Below are positions 16,628-27,163 of a stretch of DNA of 64,000 bases, one piece after another (within the stretch, counting starts at the first letter, position 1; the number at the start of each line of letters is the position of its first letter). The position numbers and the translations under genes were made by a program. The notes under the pieces were generated by a model that searched no databases, was not told the DNA's origin, and saw only the letters and a list, made by a program, of their open reading frames with translations. This DNA comes from JBFMEX01 sp040752215 (GTDB lineage Bacteria > Pseudomonadota > Alphaproteobacteria > Rhizobiales > Hyphomicrobiaceae): positions 112,177-176,176 of the forward strand of contig JBFMEX010000053.1 of the NCBI GenBank assembly GCA_040752215.1. The letters are read 5' to 3'.

Positions 16628-17548
16628 TCAGCCCAAATTGAACACCCGTGTCGGATGCAGGGCACCCTGCTCGACCTCGCCCAGGGCTACCACACGGCCC
16701 TTGCAGGTGGCGTACATGGGGCCGGAGAGGATCGGGGCGTCGCGGCCGCGGATCAGCACCGCGCGGCCCTGCGCCAGGTTGGCGGCATCCGAGGGCGAGA
16801 CGACGAGCGCCGGGACGTCTTCGAGCGCCGCCTCCACGGGCAGCAGGTATCGGGCGAGCCCGGCCGGCCCCTCGGCCTCGGAAACCTCGCGCAACTCGTC
16901 GAGCTTCACCGCGTCCTCCTCGCCGAACGGGCCGACCCGGGTCCGGCGCAGCGCGACGACGTGACCGAAGCAGCCGAGCGCCCGGCCCATGTCGCGGGCG
17001 ATTGCGCGAACATAAGTTCCCTTGCCGCATTCGGCCTCGAATACCGAGGTCGCCGCGTCCGGCATGTCGACGAGCCGTAGCGCCTCGATCACCACCGTGC
17101 GCGGCTCGAGCACCACCTCCTCGCCGTCGCGGGCGAGGTCGTAGGCACGGTTGCCCTCGACCTTGATTGCCGAGAAGCGCGGCGGCACCTGGGATATCTC
17201 GCCGACGAAGCGCGGAAGCAGCGCCTCGATCTCGGACAGCAGCGGCCGCTGCGGGCTCGCCTGGACCACCTCGCCCTCGGCGTCATCGGTATCGCGCTCC
17301 TCGCCCCAGCGGACGGTGAAACGATAGGCCTTCTCGCCATCGACGGCGAACGAGACCGTCTTTGTCGCCTCGCCGAAGGCGATCGGCAAGATGCCTGTCG
17401 CCAGCGGATCGAGCGTTCCGGCGTGGCCCGCCTTCTGCGCATCGTAGAGCCGCTTGACGATGCCGAGCGCCTGCGTCGACGTCTGGCCCAGCGGCTTGTC
17501 GAGCACCAGCCAGCCGTGCACCGGCGAGCCCTTCCTGCGTCTTGACAT
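16628..17548 (-). CDS. truB: tRNA pseudouridine(55) synthase TruB
   Basis: TruB makes pseudouridine 55 in the T-loop of tRNAs. The 306-aa protein has the catalytic-Asp motif HAGTLDPLATGILP, the GWLVLDKPLGQTST N-terminus, and the motif GTYVRAIARDMG. It ends with a PUA-like C-terminal region. The ATG at 17548 follows GGGAGA at 5 nt. It is separated from rbfA by 48 nt and belongs to the rimP-pnp series. Confidence 0.96.
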   Translation of the reverse strand: MSRRRKGSPVHGWLVLDKPLGQTSTQALGIVKRLYDAQKAGHAGTLDPLATGILPIAFGEATKTVSFAVDGEKAYRFTVRWGEERDTDDAEGEVVQASPQRPLLSEIEALLPRFVGEISQVPPRFSAIKVEGNRAYDLARDGEEVVLEPRTVVIEALRLVDMPDAATSVFEAECGKGTYVRAIARDMGRALGCFGHVVALRRTRVGPFGEEDAVKLDELREVSEAEGPAGLARYLLPVEAALEDVPALVVSPSDAANLAQGRAVLIRGRDAPILSGPMYATCKGRVVALGEVEQGALHPTRVFNLG

Positions 17549-17596
17549 ATGATCTCCCGCCCACCTCGCACGCACCGAAGGGTCACTCGTGCGTTC

Positions 17597-18001
17597 TTAC
17601 TTCTTCTCGATGTCGGAACGGACGCGCGGGGAATGCAACAGCGCCTCGATCCGGCTCGCCTCCTCGAAAGTCTCGTCCTCGCGGAAGCGGATATCAGGAG
17701 CGAACTTCAGGTTGACGGCATGAGCGAGCTCGCCGCGAATGAAGCGCCGGTTGCGCTCGAGCGCCGCCAACACCGGCGCGATGTCCTTGCCGCCCAACGG
17801 CATCACGTAGGCGGTGGCGAGCTTCAGGTCGGGCGAGATGCGGACCTCGGAGATTGTGATGACGTGGCTGGTGATCACGTCGTCGTGGATCTCGCCGCGC
17901 CCGAGCATCTCGGCGAGCTTGTGGCGGATCATCTCGGCGACCCGCAGCTGGCGCTGCGAGGAGCCGCGAGCCGTCTCGGAGGGGCGTGATTTCCTGCTCA
18001 T
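17597..18001 (-). CDS. rbfA: Ribosome-binding factor A
   Basis: RbfA is a KH-fold factor that helps mature the 16S 5' end and 30S subunit, especially in the cold. The 134-aa product has the conserved RVAEMIRHKLAEML start, ITISEVRISPDLKLATAYVMP, and the helix-kink-helix region ending RFREDETFEEASRI. It follows infB after 100 nt and precedes truB, the standard order. Confidence 0.95.
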   Translation of the reverse strand: MSRKSRPSETARGSSQRQLRVAEMIRHKLAEMLGRGEIHDDVITSHVITISEVRISPDLKLATAYVMPLGGKDIAPVLAALERNRRFIRGELAHAVNLKFAPDIRFREDETFEEASRIEALLHSPRVRSDIEKK

Positions 18002-18101
18002 CGTCAGTTCGTGGCCGGGATCGAACCGAGCCGCGCCTTCTGCAATGGAACGGGGCCGGACCCTTCCGATCCGACCCCGGCAAACGTGCTCGAGCCCGAG
18101 C

Positions 18102-20765
<2,664 letters not shown>

Positions 20766-20793
20766 GCCGTGTCCGTTCGATCCCTGCAACGCG

Positions 20794-21459
20794 TCATGCG
20801 GGCTCTGCCGGCACTGCCGCCGGCAGACCCGCCCGATAGGTGTCCAAGCGGCGAGCCTCGAACAGGAAACGGTCCGCCGCGCCACCCGATTTGAGGGCAG
20901 CATGTACCACACTTGCCCGGCCTATGGCCAAACTCATTTGTTCGACTGTGAAAAGACCGACGACAGGGGCATCCCGGCCTGCCGCCTGGCGGATCGCCCG
21001 GAACTTGCGGTCGAGCTTCCCGCGTCCGTCCTCGGCCGCCTCGGCGGCATGCAGCAGGGCCACCGCCTCGCCCTTGGCAAGTGCGGAATCGACCTTCTCG
21101 AACCCGGCGATCACCAGCCCGGCCTTGTTGGCGAGCGACAATGCATCCAGGGCGCGGCGCTCGAGCTGACGCTCGACGATCGCGTCGAGATCGGCCGGCA
21201 CCGCGACCTGACGGCGCAGGCTGCGCTGGAACGCCTTGGCCTTCACCGCCTGGGCGATCGACTTGCGCTCCGCTGCCACCCACACGCCGCGGCCGGGCAG
21301 ACGGTGGGCGAGGTCGGCGACGATCGCCCCGTCGGGCGAGACGACGAAGCGGATCAGCTCGTGGACCGGGCGCTCGGTGCGGCTCGCCGCGCACAGCCGG
21401 GTCGTCGCCTCGGCGCGCCGCGGCCTGTCGTCTGTCCTCGAACCGCCTCGTGGCACCAC
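20794..21459 (-). CDS. ylxR: YlxR/DUF448 RNA-binding protein fused to an L7Ae-like domain
   Basis: This gene, universally placed between nusA and infB, encodes a nucleic-acid-binding protein of unclear role, proposed to affect translation or transcription. The 221-aa product has the YlxR fold in residues about 20-75 (TERPVHELIRFVVSPDG, LPGRGVWVAAER) and an L7Ae-like second domain (about 100-200, ALDALSLANKAGLVIAGFEKV). Such fusions are usual in alphaproteobacteria. The GTG at 21459 is the likely start; an adjacent GTG at 21456 is an alternative. It begins 28 nt after nusA ends. Confidence 0.88.
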   Translation of the reverse strand: MVPRGGSRTDDRPRRAEATTRLCAASRTERPVHELIRFVVSPDGAIVADLAHRLPGRGVWVAAERKSIAQAVKAKAFQRSLRRQVAVPADLDAIVERQLERRALDALSLANKAGLVIAGFEKVDSALAKGEAVALLHAAEAAEDGRGKLDRKFRAIRQAAGRDAPVVGLFTVEQMSLAIGRASVVHAALKSGGAADRFLFEARRLDTYRAGLPAAVPAEPA

Positions 21460-21487
21460 GCGACTCGTCGCTCCCGGCCCATCTCGC

Positions 21488-23119
21488 TCACTCGGTCTCG
21501 GCGTCGGCCGTGGCCGGCTCGCCTGCTTCCTCGGCGGCGGCCGGAACGAGGTCCTCCGGCTTGATCCAGCCGGCCAGCACGCGCGCCGACATGATCATGT
21601 CCTCCGCCTCCTTGCGGCCGATCTCGAAACCCTCGAGGAAACCCTTGTGGCGCACCGGCTCGGCGTCCTTCTCGCGCTTCCTCTCGGTCCAGCCGACGAG
21701 ATCATCGGTGGCGCAGTCGGCGAAGTCCTCGAGCGTCTTGACGCCGTTCTCGCCCAGCGCGACCAGCATCGCGCTCGTCATGCCCTCGACGCCGGCCAGC
21801 TCGTCAGCGACGCCGAGCTCGCGCCGCCTCGCATCACGCTCGGCCTCGATCCGCTCCAGGTACTCGCGCGCCCGGCTCTGAATCTCGCTCGCTGTGTTCT
21901 CGTCGAAGCCCTCGATGTGGGCGATCTCGCCTGGATCGACGAACGCCACCTCCTCGATAGAGGCGAAACCCTCGGTGACCAGCAGCTGGGCGATCACCTC
22001 GTCGACATCGAGCGCATCCATGAACATCTGCGAGCGCTCGGCGAACTCCTTCTGGCGGCGCTCGCTCTCCTCCTGCTCGGTGAGGATGTCGATGTCCCAG
22101 CCGGTCAGCTGCGAGGCGAGGCGGACGTTCTGGCCTCGCCGCCCGATGGCGAGCGAGAGCTGGCTCTCCGGCACGACGACCTCGATCCGGCTCGAGTCCT
22201 CGTCGAGCACGACCTTGGTCACCTCGGCGGGGGCGAGTGCGTTGACGATGAAGCTCGCCGCGTCCGGGTTCCACTGGATGATGTCGACCTTCTCGCCCTG
22301 CAGCTCGTTGACCACCGCCTGCACACGTGCGCCGCGCATGCCGACGCAGGCGCCGACCGGATCGATCGAGGAATCCTTGGAGATGACTGCGATCTTGGCT
22401 CTGCTGCCCGGATCGCGGGCGACCGACTTGATCTCGACGACGCCGTCGTAGATTTCCGGCACCTCCTGCGCGAACAGCTTGCTCATGAACTCGGGCCGCG
22501 CACGAGAGAGGAAGATCTGCGGGCCCCGCTGCTCACGGCGCACGTCGTAGATGTAGGCGCGGATTCGGTCGCCGAGACGCACGTTCTCGCGCGGGATCAT
22601 CTCGTCGCGCCGGATGATGCCTTCGGCGCGGCCGAGATCGACGATCACGTTACCGTACTCGACCCGCTTCACCGTTCCGTTGACGATCTCGCCGGTGCGA
22701 TCCTTGTACTCGGCGAACTGGCGGTCGCGCTCGGCGTCACGCACCATCTGCACGATCACCTGCTTGGCGTTCTGGGCGGCGACGCGGCCGAAATCCAAGG
22801 GCGGCAGCTGCTCGGCGATGAGGTCGCCGATCTTGGCCTCCTTATTGCGCTTCTGCGCCTCGGCCAGGCTGATCTGCGTCGAGTCGTTCTCGACCGTCTC
22901 GACCACCTCGGTCACCCGTGTCAGGCGTGTCTCGCCGGTCCTCGGGTCGATCTCGCAGCGGATGTCGTTCTCCGCGCCGTAGCGGCTTTTCGCTGCCTTC
23001 TGGATCGCGAACTCCATGGCCTGGATGACGATCTTGCGGTCGATCGATTTTTCGCGCGCGACCGCGTCCGCGATCTGCAACAGCTCAAGGCGGTTGGCGC
23101 TGATGCCTGCAATGGCCAT
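21488..23119 (-). CDS. nusA: Transcription termination/antitermination factor NusA
   Basis: NusA binds RNA polymerase and modulates pausing, termination and rrn antitermination. The 543-aa protein has the N-terminal RNAP-binding domain (1-130), an S1 domain (about 135-200), two KH domains with DPVGACVGMRGARVQ and LAIGRRGQNVRLASQLTGWDI, and C-terminal acidic helix-hairpin repeats typical of Proteobacteria. The ATG at 23119 begins 5 nt after the rimP stop, so the two genes are translationally close. A terminator in the shared leader (23777-23810) may let NusA control its own operon. Confidence 0.98.
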   Translation of the reverse strand: MAIAGISANRLELLQIADAVAREKSIDRKIVIQAMEFAIQKAAKSRYGAENDIRCEIDPRTGETRLTRVTEVVETVENDSTQISLAEAQKRNKEAKIGDLIAEQLPPLDFGRVAAQNAKQVIVQMVRDAERDRQFAEYKDRTGEIVNGTVKRVEYGNVIVDLGRAEGIIRRDEMIPRENVRLGDRIRAYIYDVRREQRGPQIFLSRARPEFMSKLFAQEVPEIYDGVVEIKSVARDPGSRAKIAVISKDSSIDPVGACVGMRGARVQAVVNELQGEKVDIIQWNPDAASFIVNALAPAEVTKVVLDEDSSRIEVVVPESQLSLAIGRRGQNVRLASQLTGWDIDILTEQEESERRQKEFAERSQMFMDALDVDEVIAQLLVTEGFASIEEVAFVDPGEIAHIEGFDENTASEIQSRAREYLERIEAERDARRRELGVADELAGVEGMTSAMLVALGENGVKTLEDFADCATDDLVGWTERKREKDAEPVRHKGFLEGFEIGRKEAEDMIMSARVLAGWIKPEDLVPAAAEEAGEPATADAETE

Positions 23120-23124
23120 GCTCG

Positions 23125-23733
23125 CTAGTCCTCCAGATCCCCGATCTCCGCCCCGTCGCTGGGCGCGGCGCCGGATTTGGCCTTCGACTTGGCGCGGGAA
23201 AGTGCCGCGCGGATCAATGCGTCCGTCAACACCAGCCGGGCGCTGGCGACGAGCGCCAACGGAAGACCGAGCACGACTGGAGCGCCGGGCTCCAGCTCGA
23301 CCTCGATCCTGACCTCGTCGTCCTCGAGCCCCTCGAGCCGGCCGCGAAAGCGCTTGCGCCCGTCGACCGGCTGCGCGAGCTCGATCTTGGCCTCGTGGCC
23401 GGCCCAGGTCTCGAAATCCTCTGGCCGCACGAGCGGACGATCGATGCCGGGCGAGGACACCTCGAGCCGGTAGCTGCCCTCGACCACGTCGTGCGCGTCG
23501 AGCATCGGCGACAGCTGGCGCGAGACGATCTCGCAGTCGTCCACCGTCATCGTACCGTCGGTGCGCTCGGCCATGATCTGCACCGTCTTGCCGTCGCGAC
23601 CCGAGACCTCGACACGCACCAGACGAAAGCCGAGGTCGCTGAGCGCCGGCTCGACCAGATCGGCCAGCGCGGCAGCAAGTCCACTCTCGCGAAAGAAGCG
23701 GTCGCTCGCGCTTCCGCTGGCGCGCCCACCCAT
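23125..23733 (-). CDS. rimP: Ribosome maturation factor RimP
   Basis: RimP assists 30S assembly and is the first gene of the nusA-infB operon in most bacteria. The 202-aa product has the family blocks LGFRLVRVEVSGRDGKTVQIM, VDDCEIVSRQLSPMLD and YRLEVSSPGIDRPL. It ends with a Lys/Ser/Asp-rich tail. The ATG at 23733 was chosen because upstream in-frame codons overlap the leader terminator region. The nearest AAGGA is about 13 nt away, so initiation may be weak. Confidence 0.95.
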   Translation of the reverse strand: MGGRASGSASDRFFRESGLAAALADLVEPALSDLGFRLVRVEVSGRDGKTVQIMAERTDGTMTVDDCEIVSRQLSPMLDAHDVVEGSYRLEVSSPGIDRPLVRPEDFETWAGHEAKIELAQPVDGRKRFRGRLEGLEDDEVRIEVELEPGAPVVLGLPLALVASARLVLTDALIRAALSRAKSKAKSGAAPSDGAEIGDLED

Positions 23734-23776
23734 AAGATCATGAAATCCTTGCTGATGTGCGCTCAGTCTTCGCCCC

Positions 23777-23810
23777 AAAACAAAAAGAGCGGATCCGGAG
23801 GATCCACTCT
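23777..23810 (-). terminator. Leader terminator (attenuator candidate) before rimP-nusA
   Basis: On the minus strand an 11-bp stem (arms 23800-23810 and 23786-23796, one U-G pair, 3-nt loop) is followed immediately by TTTTTGTTTT. This is a strong intrinsic terminator. It lies about 20 nt after the predicted start of transcription at 23832 and 43 nt before the rimP ATG, so it sits within the operon's 5' leader rather than after a gene. That placement suggests attenuation. Confidence 0.75.
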
Positions 23811-23838
23811 CAGAGTTGAGATGATCATGAGCAACCAA

Positions 23839-23867
23839 ATAATACGCAAGCATTGCCTCGCTTGCAA
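23839..23867 (-). promoter_or_regulatory. Predicted sigma-70 promoter of the rimP-nusA-infB operon
   Basis: On the minus strand TTGCAA (23867-23862) and TATTAT (23844-23839) are spaced by exactly 17 nt, with an AT-rich downstream region. The predicted start near 23832 would give a 5' leader of about 100 nt containing the terminator hairpin. The surrounding sequence is markedly more AT-rich than the neighbouring genes. Confidence 0.65.
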
Positions 23868-23910
23868 GCAGGTTTTTTTCTTGAATCGCGCCGCCGGATC
23901 GCCGGCAGCC

Positions 23911-24428
23911 TCAACGGCTGCGGTAGAGCAGGATCGAGGGTATCCCGGCGCGGCTGCAATAGAGCACATCGACCAGCTCCAGCCATCCGCAGCTCTCGAT
24001 CTGGTGGCGCTCGACCGGGTTCAGGTAAACGTGGCATCGGCGCAGTCGTACTCGGCTGCTTCGGTTCGATCGACGCGAAGATCGGCGACTTGGCGGGCGC
24101 GCAGGCGAGCGACGTTGCGCTGCTCCTGTTCGACGGTGGCCGGATCCGGCTCGACAGCGCGGATGCGCCGGAACGGATATTGAGCGCCGATGCACACCGC
24201 GCGACGGAAGCCACAGCCGAGGTCGATCAGGACGTCGTCGCGGGTGACGCCCAGTCGCTGAAACATGCGATGCAGCAGCCGGGACGAGGTCGGGTGGAAC
24301 TCGTCGTCTGCCGTTCCCCAGGTCGAGCCCCCGTAGCGCAGATCGAAGGCACCGTCGAAAGCGCGGTGCGCCAGGCAGGACAGGCGTTCCATGGCAGCTC
24401 GCCCGAAGCCGAGTCGGCGAACATTCAC
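23911..24428 (-). pseudogene. Frameshifted class I SAM-dependent methyltransferase
   Basis: Two overlapping frames together spell one methyltransferase-like protein. The first (24428-24021) runs through LRYGGSTWG, DDVLIDLGCGF, YPFRRIRAVEPDP and EYDCADATF, then stops. The second continues with YLNPVERHQIESCGWLELV and ends at 23911. The break is near 24026, where ACGTTTACC would restore the frame with one extra T. The SAM motif reads LGCGFRRAVC rather than the usual LGCGKGRVV-type, another sign of decay. It could also be a sequencing error in a T-run. It lies between trmB and the rimP promoter. Confidence 0.6.
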
Positions 24429-24485
24429 GACGGGCGAGGCTCCGCGATTGCCGCGGGTGCGGTCAATCCCTATCGCCGCAGTTGC

Positions 24486-25244
24486 CTAACCGCGGCTGGC
24501 ACCGCCCTCGGACAGGCACGCGGGGCTCGGCTCAGCCCGATGGTGTAGAAATGTGAGGAAGTAGCACTTGCGCCCGGCGGCACGCGCCTTTGCCTCGTAG
24601 CGCGTCTCGGGCCAGTCCGCGGCCCGCTGGCGCCAGTCGGCCGGGCTCTCGACCTGCCACGTGAATGCGCCATTTGCGACGGCAGCCTCGAGCATGCCGC
24701 CGGCATAATCGCCGATATCGGTCGCCAGCCGCAGCGTGCCGCCCGGCCGCATTACCCGCGCCAATTGGTCGAGCAGCTCGCGGCCGACGAGCCGCCGCTT
24801 CCGGTGGCGCGCCTTGGGCCAGGGATCGGGAAACAGCACGAACGCGCGCGCGATCGAAGCCGGCGGCAGCCAGGCGAGTAACGGGCGGGCGTCGTCGCTC
24901 ACCAGGCGGACGTTGCGCAGCGCCTGCTCCTCGATTCGGGTCAGCACCTTGACGACGCCGTCCTCGAACGGCTCGGCGCCGATCAGGCCGACGTCGGGCT
25001 GGCGGGCTGCCTGCCACACGAGATGTTCGCCGCCGCCGAAGCCGATCTCCAGCCAGACCTCACGCACGGGCAGCGGGAATAGCTCGGTTGCGGCGGACGG
25101 CGGCGGCGCGGCGAGATCGATCGCCACGCGCGGCAACAGCTCGGCGAGTAGCCGCGCCTGCCGCGGACTCGGCTTGCGGCCACGACGGCGGCCGAACGAG
25201 CGGAGTGCAACGGCTTCCCGGTCTCGCTTCTCGCCCAGGCTCAT
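24486..25244 (-). CDS. trmB: tRNA (guanine-N7-)-methyltransferase
   Basis: TrmB forms m7G46 in the variable loop of tRNAs. The 252-aa product has the SAM-binding motif WLEIGFGGGEHL, the family block FVLFPDPWPKARHRKRRLV and the C-terminal substrate residues around ETRYEAKA. The ATG at 25244 gives MSLGEKRDREA, a normal beginning; the much longer open frame upstream is antisense-like sequence within metK. It is 77 nt downstream of metK, an order conserved in Hyphomicrobiales. Confidence 0.95.
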   Translation of the reverse strand: MSLGEKRDREAVALRSFGRRRGRKPSPRQARLLAELLPRVAIDLAAPPPSAATELFPLPVREVWLEIGFGGGEHLVWQAARQPDVGLIGAEPFEDGVVKVLTRIEEQALRNVRLVSDDARPLLAWLPPASIARAFVLFPDPWPKARHRKRRLVGRELLDQLARVMRPGGTLRLATDIGDYAGGMLEAAVANGAFTWQVESPADWRQRAADWPETRYEAKARAAGRKCYFLTFLHHRAEPSPACLSEGGASRG

Positions 25245-25321
25245 GGCAAGTCCCGGCCTCCAAACGCGAGCGGCCGCGGAGGTGCCGCGACCGCCCGCAG
25301 CGGAAGTCGACCTGGCCTGCC

Positions 25322-26527
25322 TCAGGCGACCATGGATCGGATCGCGTCGGCGAGGTCGGTGCGCTCCCACGAGAAACCGCCATCGGCGTCCGCGGCGCGG
25401 CCGAAGTGGCCGTAGGCGGAGGTGCGCGCATAGATCGGCTTGTTGAGATCGAGCTGCGTGCGGATGCCGCGTGGCGTCAGCTTCATCACCTCGCGCAGCA
25501 CCTTCTCCAGCTTCGCTTCGTCGGCCTTGCCGGTGCCGTGCGTGTCGACGTAGATCGACAGTGGCTCGGCGACGCCGATCGCGTAGGACAGCTGGATGGT
25601 GCAGCGATCGGCGAGGCCCGCCGCCACCACGTTCTTGGCCAGATAGCGCGCCGCATACGCCGCCGAGCGGTCGACCTTGGTCGGATCCTTGCCGGAGAAC
25701 GCGCCGCCGCCGTGCGGGGCCGCGCCGCCGTAGGTATCGACAATGATCTTGCGCCCGGTGAGACCGCAATCGCCGTCGGGGCCGCCGATGACGAACTTGC
25801 CTGTCGGATTGACGTGCCAGATGGTGTCCTTCGACACCCATTCGGCCGGCAGCACCTTTCGGATGTAAGGCTCGACGATCGAGCGCACGTCGGCGGAGGA
25901 GAGTTTCTCGTCGAGGTGCTGCGTCGAGAGCACGATCTGCGTCACCGCGACTGGCTTGCCACCCTCGTAGCGCACCGTCACCTGGCTCTTGGCGTCGGGG
26001 CCGAGCGTGGCCGCCGCGCCTTCCTTCGCCTTGCGGGCGGCGGCGAGCGTCTCGAGGATCTTGTGGCTGTAGTAGATCGGCGCCGGCATCAGCTCCGGCG
26101 TCTCGCGACAGGCATAGCCGAACATGATGCCCTGGTCGCCGGCGCCTTCCTCCTGGTTGGTCGGCTGCTTGGCATCGACGCCCTGGGCGATGTCGGCCGA
26201 CTGCGGATGCAGCAGAACCTCGATATTGGCCGTCTCCCAGTGGAAGCCGTCCTGCTCGTAGCCGATGTCGCGGATCGCCATTCGCGCGACGTGCGCGATC
26301 CAGTCCCTGGTCACGATCCTGGGGCCGCGCGTCTCGCCGGCGATCACCACGCGATTGGTGGTAGCGAGAGTCTCGCACGCGGCGCGGATTTGCCACGGGT
26401 CGATGCCGGCCGCGGGACCCTCGCGGTAGAACAGATCGACGATCTCGTCGGAGATGCGATCGCAGACCTTGTCGGGATGCCCTTCCGAGACGGACTCGCT
26501 CGTGAAGAGGTAGGATTGGCGGGACAC
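25322..26527 (-). CDS. metK: S-adenosylmethionine synthetase
   Basis: MetK makes S-adenosylmethionine from methionine and ATP. The 401-aa protein has SESVSEGHPDKVCDRISDE, GDQGIMFGYA, the P-loop-like GGGAFSGKDPTKVDRSAAY, and a normal C-terminus. The GTG at 26527 follows AGGGGG at a good spacing; a GTG two codons upstream is an alternative. It supplies the SAM used by the neighbouring trmB, miaB and ubiE products. I looked for a SAM-II or SAM/SAH riboswitch in the 116-nt leader and did not see one. Confidence 0.97.
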   Translation of the reverse strand: MSRQSYLFTSESVSEGHPDKVCDRISDEIVDLFYREGPAAGIDPWQIRAACETLATTNRVVIAGETRGPRIVTRDWIAHVARMAIRDIGYEQDGFHWETANIEVLLHPQSADIAQGVDAKQPTNQEEGAGDQGIMFGYACRETPELMPAPIYYSHKILETLAAARKAKEGAAATLGPDAKSQVTVRYEGGKPVAVTQIVLSTQHLDEKLSSADVRSIVEPYIRKVLPAEWVSKDTIWHVNPTGKFVIGGPDGDCGLTGRKIIVDTYGGAAPHGGGAFSGKDPTKVDRSAAYAARYLAKNVVAAGLADRCTIQLSYAIGVAEPLSIYVDTHGTGKADEAKLEKVLREVMKLTPRGIRTQLDLNKPIYARTSAYGHFGRAADADGGFSWERTDLADAIRSMVA

Positions 26528-26643
26528 GCTCACCCCCTGGGTTATGGCCGAAGCGGTTCGGAAAACGCGGGGGTTGTTGCAGCCTTTCATGGCGGGGTCA
26601 AGCCGGCACGCCGGCCAATCCAACCGAAGGCCGGCGCGGCCCG

Positions 26644-27105
26644 TCAGCCGTCGCGGCCCTCGCCGGCCAGCGCGCGCACGAGCTCGACGATCGCGCGCCG
26701 CGTCGCCGGATCGCCGACCTTCACGAACGCCTTGTTGAGCTCGAGACCCTCGCGGCTGGCCAGAAAATCAACGACGTAGCTCTCGGTCGGCTGCTCTGCG
26801 AAGCCGACCGCGGCGGCGCCTGGGGCCGCAGGCGCATCGTCATAGAAGAACTGAACCGGCACCCCCAGCACCTGGGCGATGTCGAACAGGCGGCTGGCGC
26901 CGATGCGGTTGACGCCTTTCTCGTACTTCTGGACCTGCTGGAAGGTGAGGCCGAGATGCTCGCCGAGCTTCTCCTGGCTCATGCCGAGCAGCATGCGGCG
27001 CATGCGCACGCGACTGCCGACGTGCGTGTCGATCGGGTTCGGCCGGCGCGCACTGCGCTCGCTGGCGTCGACGTCGTCGATCATATCGTCCTGGTTCTTG
27101 GACAT
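26644..27105 (-). CDS. XRE-family transcriptional regulator (PhrR-like)
   Basis: The 153-aa protein carries a Cro/C1-type helix-turn-helix at about residues 27-83 (RMRRMLLGMSQEKLGEHL then LTFQQVQKYEKGVNRIGASR) followed by a short acidic C-terminal tail. Its position between lnt and metK matches the PhrR/PraR group of rhizobia; S. meliloti phrR lies next to actA (an lnt homologue) and responds to low pH. Assignment to that group is by family and context. Start ATG at 27105. Confidence 0.85.
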   Translation of the reverse strand: MSKNQDDMIDDVDASERSARRPNPIDTHVGSRVRMRRMLLGMSQEKLGEHLGLTFQQVQKYEKGVNRIGASRLFDIAQVLGVPVQFFYDDAPAAPGAAAVGFAEQPTESYVVDFLASREGLELNKAFVKVGDPATRRAIVELVRALAGEGRDG

Positions 27106-27163
27106 TTTTTACTTCGTCCGGCCGCCAAACAAGAATGAATTATGCCGCTCCGCGTCTCAATTC

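Noticed and set aside
18007..18055. tRNA T-arm-like sequence GGTTCGATCCCGGCC between rbfA and infB (minus strand)
   Set aside because: No matching acceptor, D-arm or anticodon arm could be assembled around it.
24486..26396. A 636-codon open frame on the minus strand joining trmB with sequence inside metK
   Set aside because: The upstream part is an out-of-frame reading of metK with Arg-rich, GC-driven sequence; only the last 252 codons match TrmB.
26528..26643. Possible SAM-responsive riboswitch before metK
   Set aside because: Neither the SAM-II pseudoknot core nor the SAM/SAH consensus could be found in the 116-nt leader.
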